This document shows positions 27,383 to 36,598 of a DNA stretch of 64,000 nucleotides, piece by piece (position 1 is the first letter of the stretch; each line of letters starts with the position of its first letter). The notes below the pieces were generated by a model, which saw only the letters and a program-made list of their open reading frames with translations, had not been told where the DNA came from and did no database searches. Origin of the DNA: CAZUGA01 sp964619885. GTDB taxonomy: Bacteria; Pseudomonadota; Gammaproteobacteria; Methylococcales; UBA1147. Both the position numbers and the translations under genes were made by a program. The stretch covers positions 19,955 through 83,954 of the forward strand of contig CAZUGA010000017.1 of the NCBI GenBank assembly GCA_964619885.1, in the 5' to 3' direction.

Positions 27383-27721
27383 ATGAAACTCATTACAGCA
27401 ATTCTAAAGCCGTTCAAAATGGACGATGTTCGCGAAGGGCTATCTGATATAGGCGTTACTGGAATAACGGTAACCGAAGTTAAAGGCTTTGGTCGTCAAA
27501 AAGGGCATACCGAGCTCTATAGGGGTGCGGAATATGTTGTGGATTTCTTGCCGAAGATCAAGTTGGAAGTTGCTGTCTCGACAGATCAACTTGACCAAGT
27601 CGTGGATGTAATTGCAAAAACCGCCAATACCGGAAAGATCGGCGATGGAAAAATCTTTGTGTCAGATCTAGAGCAGGTCATTCGAATTCGCACCGGTGAA
27701 ACCGGAGCTGACGCTTTGTGA
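27383..27721 (+). CDS. glnK: PII nitrogen regulatory protein (copy 1)
   Basis: 112 aa, standard PII length. The T-loop uridylylation tyrosine is Tyr51 in ELYRGAEYVVDF. The ATP/2-oxoglutarate site TGKIGDGKIFV is intact. GlnK binds AmtB and blocks ammonium uptake when nitrogen is plentiful. GGGGG lies upstream of the ATG. It is 29 bases before amtB in an operon. Confidence 0.95.
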   Translation: MKLITAILKPFKMDDVREGLSDIGVTGITVTEVKGFGRQKGHTELYRGAEYVVDFLPKIKLEVAVSTDQLDQVVDVIAKTANTGKIGDGKIFVSDLEQVIRIRTGETGADAL

Positions 27722-27750
27722 TTTTTTAATAATTTCCGGGAGATATTGAA

Positions 27751-29064
27751 ATGATAAATGCTAAAAAGAATACTTCTATCAACAAGGGTTTAGTGGGGGG
27801 ATTATTTGCTATCTCGGCGATGACGATGCCGGCGATATCGCACGCAGAAGATGTCCTGAATTCGGGGGATACCGCGTGGATGTTGACATCGATGGTGTTG
27901 GTTTTGTTTATGACAATTCCAGGTCTTTCATTGTTCTACGCGGGAATGGTAAGAAGCAAAAACCCACTGTCAGTGATGATGCAATGTTTCACCATTACCT
28001 GTTTGATTACGGTCATTTGGGTGATTTATGGCTACAGTCTGGCGTTTGGTGACGGCGATGCCTTTGTCGGTTATCTAGGCAAAGCTTTTATGGCAGGCGT
28101 CGGCGTGGAAACTTTGAGCGGAACTATACCGGAATCAGTGTTCGCAATGTTCCAATTAACCTTTGCGATCATTACACCAGCTTTGATCGTTGGTGCTTTT
28201 GCCGAGCGCATGAAATTTTCTGCGATGCTCTGGTTTATGGCCTTATGGGTGACGGTAGTTTACGCGCCGGTTTGTCACTGGGTATGGGGCGGCGGTTGGC
28301 TCGGCGACCAAGGCGTACTGGATTTCGCAGGCGGTACAGTTGTACATATTAACGCGGGCATTGCCGGATTGGTTTGTGCGATTGTTCTGGGCAAGAGAAA
28401 AGGCTATCCATCAACTGCAATGCCGCCCCATAGTATGGTGTTGACCTTGGTTGGTGCTGGAATGTTGTGGGTAGGGTGGTTTGGTTTTAACGCGGGCAGC
28501 GAGCTTGCCGCGGACGGAACTGCCGGAATGGCAATGGTAGTGACTCAGGTGGCAACTGCGACGGCTGCGTTAACCTGGATGTTCGTTGAGTGGAAAATTC
28601 ATGGCAAACCTAGCGCATTGGGGATTGCGTCGGGCGCGGTTGCTGGACTGGTTGCCATTACTCCTGCGTCCGGTTACGTTGGGCCGATGGGAGCGTTGGC
28701 GATCGGTGCTGCCTCAGGTTTGGGTTGTTACATTGTTGCGGTGCACATTAAGCGGGCTTTGGGCTTTGATGACTCATTGGATGCGTTTAGCGTTCACGGG
28801 GTTGGCGGAATTATCGGGGCTATATTGACTGGCGTCTTTGCGGATGCGGCACTCGGTGGGGTTGGTCTGGAGGAAGGCGTCACGATCGGCGGACAAGTTT
28901 GGAAACAAATGATTGGAATAGGTGCGACCGTAGTTTACGATCTAATCGCAACGCTGATCTTGTTGAAAATTGTTGATCTTGTCATAGGTCTGCGCGTAAC
29001 CGGCGACGAAGAGTCGGAAGGATTGGATATCGCGTTGCATGATGAACGGGGATACAACTTGTAG
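27751..29064 (+). CDS. amtB: Ammonium transporter (copy 1)
   Basis: 437 aa. A signal peptide (to about residue 32, ending SHA) is followed by 11 predicted membrane helices. Amt signatures are intact: DTAWMLTSMVLVLFMTIPGL, CHWVWGGGWLG and the pore histidine region DDSLDAFSVHGVGGI. It conducts ammonium into the cell as a trimer and is gated by GlnK. Confidence 0.95.
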   Translation: MINAKKNTSINKGLVGGLFAISAMTMPAISHAEDVLNSGDTAWMLTSMVLVLFMTIPGLSLFYAGMVRSKNPLSVMMQCFTITCLITVIWVIYGYSLAFGDGDAFVGYLGKAFMAGVGVETLSGTIPESVFAMFQLTFAIITPALIVGAFAERMKFSAMLWFMALWVTVVYAPVCHWVWGGGWLGDQGVLDFAGGTVVHINAGIAGLVCAIVLGKRKGYPSTAMPPHSMVLTLVGAGMLWVGWFGFNAGSELAADGTAGMAMVVTQVATATAALTWMFVEWKIHGKPSALGIASGAVAGLVAITPASGYVGPMGALAIGAASGLGCYIVAVHIKRALGFDDSLDAFSVHGVGGIIGAILTGVFADAALGGVGLEEGVTIGGQVWKQMIGIGATVVYDLIATLILLKIVDLVIGLRVTGDEESEGLDIALHDERGYNL

Positions 29065-29081
29065 TGATAGACTTATCGATT

Positions 29082-29117
29082 CACTAAAAAAGGGCGCTTC
29101 GGCGCCCTTTTTTAGTG
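29082..29117 (+). terminator. Terminator after amtB copy 1
   Basis: A 16-bp perfect stem with a TTCG loop; the 3' arm contains a run of six Ts. It isolates the first glnK-amtB pair from the second. Confidence 0.9.
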
Positions 29118-29321
29118 CTTACCCCTTCCAGTAATATCTAAAAAATAATAAATTTAGGAGTTTATGTAAATAAAAACAGAAACATACGGGTATATAAGAG
29201 AGTTCTTTAACGACCAAACTCGTTAGTGCTCCAAATAAGGGCGAATTTGTGATCTGTCGAGTAGAATGTTGTAAACTACCGATTTGTTCTGACCTTAAAA
29301 TAAACTGCCTGGGGAGGATTT

Positions 29322-29660
29322 GTGAAACTAATAACAGCAATCATCAAACCGTTCAAACTTGACGACGTTCGGGAAGCACTGTCGGAAATCGGTGTAGCCG
29401 GGGTTACCGTATCCGAAGTCAAAGGCTTTGGTCGACAGAAGGGCCACACTGAGTTGTACAGAGGTGCTGAATATGTTGTAGATTTTCTTCCCAAAATCAA
29501 ACTTGAAGTTGCAATATCAGACAGCCATCTTGAGCAGGCTGTCGATACCATTATCAAAGCTGCCAACACCGGCAAGATTGGAGACGGAAAAATTTTTGTG
29601 ACCAATCTTGAACAGGTTGTTCGGATTCGAACCGGGGAAACCGGCGAAAATGCGTTGTAA
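29322..29660 (+). CDS. glnK: PII nitrogen regulatory protein (copy 2)
   Basis: 112 aa, most residues shared with copy 1, with Tyr51 and the nucleotide site intact. The start is GTG at 29322 after GGGGAGG. No GG-N10-GC RpoN site was found in the 200 bases upstream, unlike copy 1, so its control may differ. It is 18 bases before the second amtB. Confidence 0.94.
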   Translation: MKLITAIIKPFKLDDVREALSEIGVAGVTVSEVKGFGRQKGHTELYRGAEYVVDFLPKIKLEVAISDSHLEQAVDTIIKAANTGKIGDGKIFVTNLEQVVRIRTGETGENAL

Positions 29661-29678
29661 ATTGTCTGGAGCTCGGTC

Positions 29679-30974
29679 ATGAAAAATTATTCTAAAAAAA
29701 TGATAGCTGTGACATCAGCTGCTTTGTTGTTGCCTTCGGTTGCCCTTGGGGATGAGTTGAATCAAGCTAATACGGCGTGGATATTGACCTCGACTGCACT
29801 GGTGTTGTTTATGACGATTCCTGGCTTATCGCTGTTCTATGCCGGATTGGTGCGCGCCAAGAATGTGCTCTCGGTATTGATGCAATGCTTTGTGATTACC
29901 TGCGCGATTTCGATTTTATGGTTGATAGGTGTTTATAGCCTGGCATTTGACGATGGCGGTAGTGTTCAGGCCTACATTGGTGGGACGGACAAGGTTATGG
30001 CATTTGGCATCGATGTGAACAGTCTGATCGGAGATATACCGGAAACTGTATTTTTTATGTTTCAGATGACCTTTGCCATCATAACTCCGGCCTTGATTGT
30101 TGGCGGTTTTGCAGAGCGCATGAAGTTTTCTGCGATGTTATTATTTAGTATGTTGTGGATTGTTTTTGTCTACGCGCCGGTTTGTCATTGGGTATGGGGT
30201 GGCGGTTGGTTGTCGGAGATGGGCTTTTTGGATTTTGCTGGTGGCTCGGTAGTGCATATCAACGCTGGCGTCGCGTCGTTGGTGGCTGCAATGGTAATTG
30301 GCAGACGACGTGGATTTCCGGATACGGCAATGCCTCCGCATAATCTAACCATGTGTATAACTGGTGCTGGCATGCTATGGGTAGGCTGGTTTGGGTTTAA
30401 CGCGGGTAGCGCGTTAGCAGCAAACGGTTCCGCTGGGATGGCGATGTTGGTCACGCATATAGGTGCGGCTGCCGGGGCTTTGACCTGGATGCTGATCGAA
30501 TGGGTACGTTTTGGCAAGCCCAGCGTTTTGGGTATTGTAACTGGAATGGTCGCGGGATTGGGAACGATTACGCCGGCATCGGGTTTTGTTGGACCGATTG
30601 GAGCATTGGCGATCGGATGTATCGCTGGAACAGTGTGTTTTATGGCGACACAGTTTTTGAAGCGTGTCCTTAAAATTGATGATTCTTTAGATGTTTTTCC
30701 GGTTCACGGTGTTGGGGGGATGGTTGGGACTACGTTAACCGGTGTATTTGCTGCGAGTTCTCTCGGCGGCATGGGTTTAGCGGATGGCGTGACGATCGGT
30801 GACCAAGTTGTAGTTCAATTGATCGGGGTGTTTGCAACTATAGTATGGAGCGCAGTAATTAGTTATGTGTTGCTCAAAGTAGTTGACATGGTCTCTGGTT
30901 TGCGCGTTGAGGTTGACGACGAAACCCAAGGTTTGGATGTTGTTCTACACGAAGAAACGGGTTACAACATGTAA
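29679..30974 (+). CDS. amtB: Ammonium transporter (copy 2)
   Basis: 431 aa with a signal peptide and 11 membrane helices. Amt motifs are kept (LFMTIPGLSLFYAGLVRAKN, CHWVWGGGWL, DDSLDVFPVHGVGG). It is a diverged paralogue of copy 1, so the tandem duplication of the glnK-amtB pair is old. Confidence 0.94.
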   Translation: MKNYSKKMIAVTSAALLLPSVALGDELNQANTAWILTSTALVLFMTIPGLSLFYAGLVRAKNVLSVLMQCFVITCAISILWLIGVYSLAFDDGGSVQAYIGGTDKVMAFGIDVNSLIGDIPETVFFMFQMTFAIITPALIVGGFAERMKFSAMLLFSMLWIVFVYAPVCHWVWGGGWLSEMGFLDFAGGSVVHINAGVASLVAAMVIGRRRGFPDTAMPPHNLTMCITGAGMLWVGWFGFNAGSALAANGSAGMAMLVTHIGAAAGALTWMLIEWVRFGKPSVLGIVTGMVAGLGTITPASGFVGPIGALAIGCIAGTVCFMATQFLKRVLKIDDSLDVFPVHGVGGMVGTTLTGVFAASSLGGMGLADGVTIGDQVVVQLIGVFATIVWSAVISYVLLKVVDMVSGLRVEVDDETQGLDVVLHEETGYNM

Positions 30975-30981
30975 AACTTGT

Positions 30982-31015
30982 CACAACCGCTCTGTCGTCC
31001 TGCGGAGCGGTTGTG
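30982..31015. terminator. Inverted repeat between convergent amtB and flotillin-like genes
   Basis: Eleven-base perfect arms, CACAACCGCTC and its complement, with a 12-base loop. There is no T-run on the plus side. It probably serves as a transcript end for one or both genes. Confidence 0.55.
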
Positions 31016-31026
31016 AAGGATTTAAA

Positions 31027-32493
31027 TCAAGACTCTGAGCGGATGTCGATTTCTTCGTTGTCGATATCCAAGACGATATCGTCACCACCTTTAAACTCGT
31101 TTAACGATGAGATTGCTTCGGCTAGGACTGATTTACGCGCGTCGTCGATCAGATTGCGAAAATCTGTTGAATCCTCCGGATAATCAAGGCCCAAAGATGA
31201 TGATTTTCGGTCATCTTGTAGAAGACTATGTAAGGCTTGGGTCTTTGCTTGGACCGATGCCGGGGTTGGCAGTTTTATATCATCTGGAACTTTAGGCAGA
31301 TGCTTTAAGATTTCCAATTGAACTTGTAGAGGAATATTCTTATCGGACAAAGAAACAAATGCGCGTATAAGAGATTGAACCCCTTCCGCATGAGCTTTAT
31401 AAAACTCGCTAGTTCGAGCGTTGATTAACATGCTGCTACGTTTGGATTCCGTTGCTGCTTGCAGCATTGCAATTTGATTCTTCCGTTCCGCTTTTTCCAA
31501 TTCCCGTGCCGTTAGAATTTGCTCTTCAGCTTGAGCGGCTTCTGCTTTGGCCAAGCTTGCCTTTGTTTGCGCTTTTGACTGTTCAACCCGTTTTTCGGCG
31601 ACATCGATAACTTTTATATGCTCAGCGTGTTCTATTTCTTTTTCGGCAACCATTTCGGATTGTTGTTGCTGAATCTGCATATCGGATTGGATTTTTGCGG
31701 TTTCAGCTCGCTTGGTCGCATCCATGATCGCAAGCTCATGATCGTTTTCAAGTTTTAGTGAATCTTTCTGGTTATTTAGTTCCTGAATTAAACGTTCGCT
31801 ATCGATCTGTTTTTTCGCAATGTCTATACGGCTTTCCTGCTCAATATCGTTTCTGGCCTTGCGCTTGTTCAGAGTCAAGTCAATCAATTTTGTCAAACCT
31901 TCCGCATCGAAAATATTGTCGGGATCAAAAAATTCCTTGCCGGTCTGGTCCAGTCGGGTCACTGCAATTGATTCTAAAATCAAGCCATTTTTTAGCATTC
32001 GCCCAGAGCAAATATTTTGTACTTGCTCGACAAAAGTGTCGCGCTTAGATTGAAGTTCTTCTAATGTTAATTCCGCTGCGGCAGTTCGCATCGCATCTAT
32101 CAATTTTCCTTCGATGAGTTGTTTGAGTTCATCGGGCGATACGCTTCTTGCGCCTAGTTGTTTAGCCGCGACCGCAATTGACGATTCTTCGGCTTCTACG
32201 TGAACGTAAAAATCCAATTCAACGTCGGCGCGTAACCGGTCGATAGTCATCAGCGCCTGTTGGTCCACCTGGCTTACAGAAATGCATATTTCCGCCAAAT
32301 TTATGGGAATTACTTTGTGTAGAATAGGCAATACAAAAGCGGGTTTATTTAAGATGATGCTTTCTCCACCATGTCCGCTACGGATATATGCGCGGTTTTT
32401 GGTTGGCCGGACATAAATGCGGGAAATGACGAAACCCAAGAGTAGGGTTATAAGGAGTACAGTAGTTACGATAGTAAACGTTATCATGCTCAT
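31027..32493 (-). CDS. Flotillin-like SPFH protein
   Basis: 488 aa. One N-terminal membrane helix (about 5-23) precedes an SPFH/band-7 domain and a long charged coiled coil (about 210-340, many Glu/Lys/Gln/Ala). It ends in an acidic tail. This is the architecture of YqiK/flotillin scaffolds of membrane microdomains. The NfeD-type partner often found beside such genes is absent. Confidence 0.88.
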   Translation of the reverse strand: MSMITFTIVTTVLLITLLLGFVISRIYVRPTKNRAYIRSGHGGESIILNKPAFVLPILHKVIPINLAEICISVSQVDQQALMTIDRLRADVELDFYVHVEAEESSIAVAAKQLGARSVSPDELKQLIEGKLIDAMRTAAAELTLEELQSKRDTFVEQVQNICSGRMLKNGLILESIAVTRLDQTGKEFFDPDNIFDAEGLTKLIDLTLNKRKARNDIEQESRIDIAKKQIDSERLIQELNNQKDSLKLENDHELAIMDATKRAETAKIQSDMQIQQQQSEMVAEKEIEHAEHIKVIDVAEKRVEQSKAQTKASLAKAEAAQAEEQILTARELEKAERKNQIAMLQAATESKRSSMLINARTSEFYKAHAEGVQSLIRAFVSLSDKNIPLQVQLEILKHLPKVPDDIKLPTPASVQAKTQALHSLLQDDRKSSSLGLDYPEDSTDFRNLIDDARKSVLAEAISSLNEFKGGDDIVLDIDNEEIDIRSES

Positions 32494-32676
32494 TTTTGTA
32501 GGTATAGCAGATTTAGGACGTCAAAGCATACGGTAATGCTAAATTTGCGAAAAAGCAATCTAAAATATTATTTTTTCTTTCTTATTTAAATGACTAGGTA
32601 ACTTATCTTGGGTAAATTATTAAAGGAGGAACATAAATTATTGATAAGTTAATAAGGTTGTAGAGGGAGTTTTGAT

Positions 32677-32835
32677 ATGGGGGTTACTTTTGAAAAATTA
32701 ATCTGCATAGCGTTGTTGATATCGGCATTCCCTGGAAAATTTGATACTTTGCTTATATTTATATTTCTACAGCAGCTGGTTGGAATACAAAGAGCGCAAC
32801 GGGGGGCTTGTTTGAATTCAAACGCGATGACTTGA
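32677..32835 (+). CDS. Possible small membrane peptide, 52 aa
   Basis: An ATG after AGAGGGAG opens a 52-codon frame with hydrophobic stretches (LICIALLISAF, LLIFIFLQQLVG). It lies in the otherwise empty 443-base gap between the flotillin-like gene and the dehydrogenase gene. No homologue is recognised; it may be chance. Confidence 0.25.
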   Translation: MGVTFEKLICIALLISAFPGKFDTLLIFIFLQQLVGIQRAQRGACLNSNAMT

Positions 32836-32936
32836 TGCTCGTATATTAAAAATGGGGTTTAATTTATAGGGTCATCCTTGCTCATAGGCTATAAAAATTT
32901 AGGTCAATGTCAATCGGTGTATATTAGGAGAATTTA

Positions 32937-33791
32937 ATGAAAGTAGGTTTCGTAGGATTGGGAGCGATGGGCGCGTCGATGGCGCGCAATATCGCAGGGG
33001 CCGGGCTGCTTGCCAGTGTTTGGAATAGGACTTCGATGCGTGCCCAGGGTTTGGGTCATGAACTGAAAGTAGCAGTTGCCGATAACCTACCGGAATTGGC
33101 CAGTCAGGTTAATATTGTAGTATGTTGCGTTTCAGCTGATAGCGATGTTGTAGAAGTGGTTAATGCGTTGCGCCCAGGGCTTAAGGCCGGATCGGTCGTT
33201 GTTGATACGTCCACCGTTAGTAGCGAAACGGCCCAGCAAATAGAAAAGATTCTCGCCGAGGTTGGGGTGGCTTTTTTAGATTCCCCAGTTTCCGGAGGAG
33301 TTGAAGGCGCGCGCATCGGAAATCTGGCTATGATGGTCGGTGGTAATTCTACGAATTTGGAAAAGGTTAGACCGGTGCTTGAAGCCATGGGTAGTCAGAT
33401 TGTGCACATGGGACCGGTCGGTGCTGGTCAGGCGACAAAAGCGGTCAATCAGATTATGGCGGCAGGGATCAACCAGGCCGTAACAGAAGCGCTAGCTTTT
33501 GGAGACAGCCAGGCGTTACCGATGGATCAACTAATAGATGTCATTTCGGCTGGTGCGGCTGGAAATTGGTTTCTAGAGCACCGTGGACCTAGCTTGGTAA
33601 AAAATTCATTTAAGCCGGGTTTCAAGCTCGGATTGCACCATAAGGATCTGGAGATTTGTAGACAGATGGCGGCTAAAAAGGGATTTGAATCCAGTGTAAT
33701 CAAAAAAACTTTGGAAGATTATAAGTTGCTTATGGACCAAGGCTTTCAGGATGAAGATATTTCTGCATTGTATCGTTTGAAAACGTCCTAA
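32937..33791 (+). CDS. NAD(P)-dependent oxidoreductase, 3-hydroxyisobutyrate dehydrogenase family
   Basis: 284 aa. The Rossmann motif VGFVGLGAMGASMARNIAGAG opens the protein, followed by DSPVSGGVEGA (substrate loop) and the catalytic lysine in GAGQATKAVNQIMAA. This fits beta-hydroxyacid dehydrogenases such as 3-hydroxyisobutyrate or tartronate semialdehyde reductases. The substrate cannot be named. Its stop overlaps the next start by one base (TAATG). Confidence 0.9.
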   Translation: MKVGFVGLGAMGASMARNIAGAGLLASVWNRTSMRAQGLGHELKVAVADNLPELASQVNIVVCCVSADSDVVEVVNALRPGLKAGSVVVDTSTVSSETAQQIEKILAEVGVAFLDSPVSGGVEGARIGNLAMMVGGNSTNLEKVRPVLEAMGSQIVHMGPVGAGQATKAVNQIMAAGINQAVTEALAFGDSQALPMDQLIDVISAGAAGNWFLEHRGPSLVKNSFKPGFKLGLHHKDLEICRQMAAKKGFESSVIKKTLEDYKLLMDQGFQDEDISALYRLKTS

Positions 33792-34405
33792 TGGACCGAA
33801 TTACACAAGCTCTTGTTGCGCATCAAAGGTCTTTGCTCAAATGTAACAAGTGTACCCAAATGGTGGGCCCCGTAGTGACCGGTGAACCAATTCGATCGTC
33901 AGTTTATCTAATAGGCCAAGCGCCAGGTACTAGAGAAGGTTTGGCTGGAAGGCCCTTTGCTTGGACAGCAGGCAAAACGCTGTTTAAATGGTTTGCAAAG
34001 ATTGGGCTGGACGAAGAAGCGTTTCGCCAGCGTGTATTCATGGCAGCGGTGTGCCGGTGTTTTCCAGGTAAGAATCCTAACGGCGGAGATCGAGTTCCAG
34101 ATGAAAAGGAGATGAATGAATGTGCCGGTTGGATGAACGCGGAATTGGCTTTGCTCGAACCGCAATTGATCCTGCCGGTCGGTAAGCTGGCCATTGGACG
34201 TTTGATCCCGGTAAATAAACTGAAAGACGTGATCGGTAATTGTTACACCTGCGAGGTTAATGGCGTTGAACGTGATGTAATACCCCTACCGCATCCCTCT
34301 GGAGCATCAACCTGGCACCGAGTCGAACCGGGAAAAACGCTATTATTGCAAGCGTTACATTTAATCCAGCGTCATTCTGCGTGGAAAAGTGTTTGTAATT
34401 TATAG
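33791..34405 (+). CDS. Uracil-DNA glycosylase superfamily protein (COG1573-like)
   Basis: 204 aa. It has GQAPGTREGLAGRPF (motif 1), a central CRCFPGKNPNGGDR, and the PHPSG motif near the end. N-terminal CNKC and later Cys residues could bind an iron-sulfur cluster as in family 4 enzymes; not certain. It would remove uracil or a damaged base from DNA. Translationally coupled to the dehydrogenase gene. Confidence 0.85.
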   Translation: MDRITQALVAHQRSLLKCNKCTQMVGPVVTGEPIRSSVYLIGQAPGTREGLAGRPFAWTAGKTLFKWFAKIGLDEEAFRQRVFMAAVCRCFPGKNPNGGDRVPDEKEMNECAGWMNAELALLEPQLILPVGKLAIGRLIPVNKLKDVIGNCYTCEVNGVERDVIPLPHPSGASTWHRVEPGKTLLLQALHLIQRHSAWKSVCNL

Positions 34406-34458
34406 TTTAGATGTCCTATCCATACTAAATTCGTACCAATCAGAAACCGCAAATAAGA

Positions 34459-35874
34459 ATGTCACACACAGCCCGCAGTCAATCGTCTATTGATACTCAA
34501 GCTTCCTCAAATCAAAAGGTTAATGCGCTGGTATCCCCTGGGGAAAGCCTTGATATTTTATCTAAGATTGAAATGGAGCAGCTTCTAGATAGCAGCCAGG
34601 GTGGCTTATACAAACTTTTCCGCCGGTGCTCTCTTGCGGTTTTGAATTGTGGTAGCGAAATCGACGATGGCAGGGCCGTATTAGATGAATTCTCCGATTA
34701 TTCTATCCGGGTGTTACAACAGGGACGTGGAATCAAATTAGATCTGGAAAATGCACCCGGTAGTGCTTTTGTTGATGGGGTTCTGGTGCATGGGATCAAA
34801 GACCATTTATTTGCGGTATTACGGGATATTGTTTTTATCAATACTGAAATAAAGGGCGATCAAGGCCTGGATCTAACTCAATCGAGCGATATTACCAATG
34901 TCGTATTTCATATTCTCAGGAATGCTGGGATATTGCGACCGCGTAAACGTCCGGATATGATTGTGTGTTGGGGCGGGCACTCAATTAAGCGGGAAGAATA
35001 CGATTATTCAAAAGAAATAGGTTACCAGCTGGGACTGCGAGGACTTAATATTTGCACCGGATGTGGTCCCGGAGCGATGAAAGGTCCAATGAAGGGTGCG
35101 ATGATTGGTCATACCAAGCAACGCATCAAAGATGGCCGTTATGTAGGAATTACCGAACCCGGTATTATCGCAGCGGAACCACCCAATCCTATCGTCAATG
35201 AATTGGTGATTTTGCCGGATATCGAAAAACGCCTGGAAGCATTCGTTCGCACGGGTCACGGTTTTGTGGTATTTCCAGGCGGTGTAGGAACGGCTGAAGA
35301 AGTTCTGTTATTAGTTGGGATCTTGTTGCATCCGTCTAACGCTGATATGCCTTTCCCGCTGATATTTACGGGGCCTAAATCCAGCGAAAAATATTTTGAG
35401 CAAATAGACCGTTTTATAGGCGACACGCTGGGTGAAGTCGCCCGGCAAAAATATTCAATCATCATAGATAATCCGGTATTGGTAGCGCGCGAGATAAAAC
35501 AGCAGATTAAAGCGGTACAGCAGTTCAGAAAAAGTAATCATGATGCATACTATTTTAATTGGCAGTTGAGAATTCAGCCAGCTTTTCAATTGCCTTTTAT
35601 ACCCAATCATGCGGAAATGGCGGGATTGGCTTTGCATAAGAACCAACCTGTGCATGAATTGGCGGCGAATCTACGCAAAGCTTTCTCGGGTATAGTCGCC
35701 GGAAATGTCAAAGAAGAGGGTATCCGTTCCATAGCCCAATTTGGCCCCTTTAAAATAGACGGGGATCAAGCGATTACCAAACCTTTGGATCATCTACTGC
35801 GGTCATTTGTAGCTCAACAGCGGATGAAATTACCAGGCACCAGCTATGAACCTTGTTACGAAATTATTACCTAA
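34459..35874 (+). CDS. ppnN: Nucleotide 5'-monophosphate nucleosidase PpnN (YgdH, LOG family)
   Basis: 471 aa, close to E. coli PpnN. The LOG core shows CTGCGPGAMKGPMKGA and the signature FPGGVGTAEE. The N-terminal and C-terminal flanking domains of the PpnN subfamily are present. It hydrolyses nucleoside monophosphates to base and ribose-5-phosphate and is a known (p)ppGpp target. Confidence 0.92.
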   Translation: MSHTARSQSSIDTQASSNQKVNALVSPGESLDILSKIEMEQLLDSSQGGLYKLFRRCSLAVLNCGSEIDDGRAVLDEFSDYSIRVLQQGRGIKLDLENAPGSAFVDGVLVHGIKDHLFAVLRDIVFINTEIKGDQGLDLTQSSDITNVVFHILRNAGILRPRKRPDMIVCWGGHSIKREEYDYSKEIGYQLGLRGLNICTGCGPGAMKGPMKGAMIGHTKQRIKDGRYVGITEPGIIAAEPPNPIVNELVILPDIEKRLEAFVRTGHGFVVFPGGVGTAEEVLLLVGILLHPSNADMPFPLIFTGPKSSEKYFEQIDRFIGDTLGEVARQKYSIIIDNPVLVAREIKQQIKAVQQFRKSNHDAYYFNWQLRIQPAFQLPFIPNHAEMAGLALHKNQPVHELAANLRKAFSGIVAGNVKEEGIRSIAQFGPFKIDGDQAITKPLDHLLRSFVAQQRMKLPGTSYEPCYEIIT

Positions 35875-36026
35875 GAATTCTTGCTAGGACTTGGTTTGCC
35901 ATTTTTGGGGAAATACATAAATGTTGAGATTATTGCAAGAATTACTCAAGCATTACGCGGTAATTTTGACCGCTTTGGAAACAAGAGCCAGTGCAATATG
36001 TTGTAGCGTAGTCTCTGATTTGGTTA

Positions 36027-36596
36027 TTAATTCTTGGTGCTTATTATTATAGTATCGATGTTGTTCTCCCGAAGCTTGATGCGTATGGTATCGACCACAG
36101 AGAGCTTGGAGAATGGACCTATTTTGACACGATTCCATGTTGTTGAATCATTTTTGGCTATTTCAATTTTTGATTCGACGCCAATTAAAGCAAGCTGGGC
36201 CTTCAATTTGTCCGCTTGGCTGTGTTTTCTGAACGATCCGGCTTGAATGACATAGTGACTAGGTTTTGCTTTGCCAAGTTTTTCCTCACGTTTTCGTATT
36301 TTTATTTCAGATTCTGGGATAACAATTTCTTGTTCTGGAAGGATGTTGTAAAAATCGAATTTGGGTTTGGCCGTTGATACCGGAATGTGTTTTTTCGCTT
36401 TCGTTTTAGCTTTGGATTTTGCCGGAATAGACGTTTTAATTTTGTGTTCGGTTCTGTCTTGATTTCGAAGGAAGATCAGGAAAGATACAAATGATCCGAT
36501 AAGTACCGCAGCCAATAACCATTTCCACAGCGCGATTTTGTTTTTTTTCTTTTTTCGATTACCGGAGCGCGCGCGGTGTTTGTAATCCTTGGTCAT
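36027..36596 (-). CDS. SPOR-domain membrane protein (FtsN-like)
   Basis: 189 aa. It has a short, very basic cytoplasmic tail, one membrane helix (about 24-45), a linker and a C-terminal SPOR domain (YVIQAGSFRKHSQADKLKAQLA). SPOR binds denuded septal peptidoglycan, so a role in cell division is likely. It starts 2 bases after argS stops, on the same strand; argS next to an ftsN-like gene is common in this class. Confidence 0.88.
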   Translation of the reverse strand: MTKDYKHRARSGNRKKKKNKIALWKWLLAAVLIGSFVSFLIFLRNQDRTEHKIKTSIPAKSKAKTKAKKHIPVSTAKPKFDFYNILPEQEIVIPESEIKIRKREEKLGKAKPSHYVIQAGSFRKHSQADKLKAQLALIGVESKIEIAKNDSTTWNRVKIGPFSKLSVVDTIRIKLRENNIDTIIISTKN

Positions 36597-36598
36597 TC

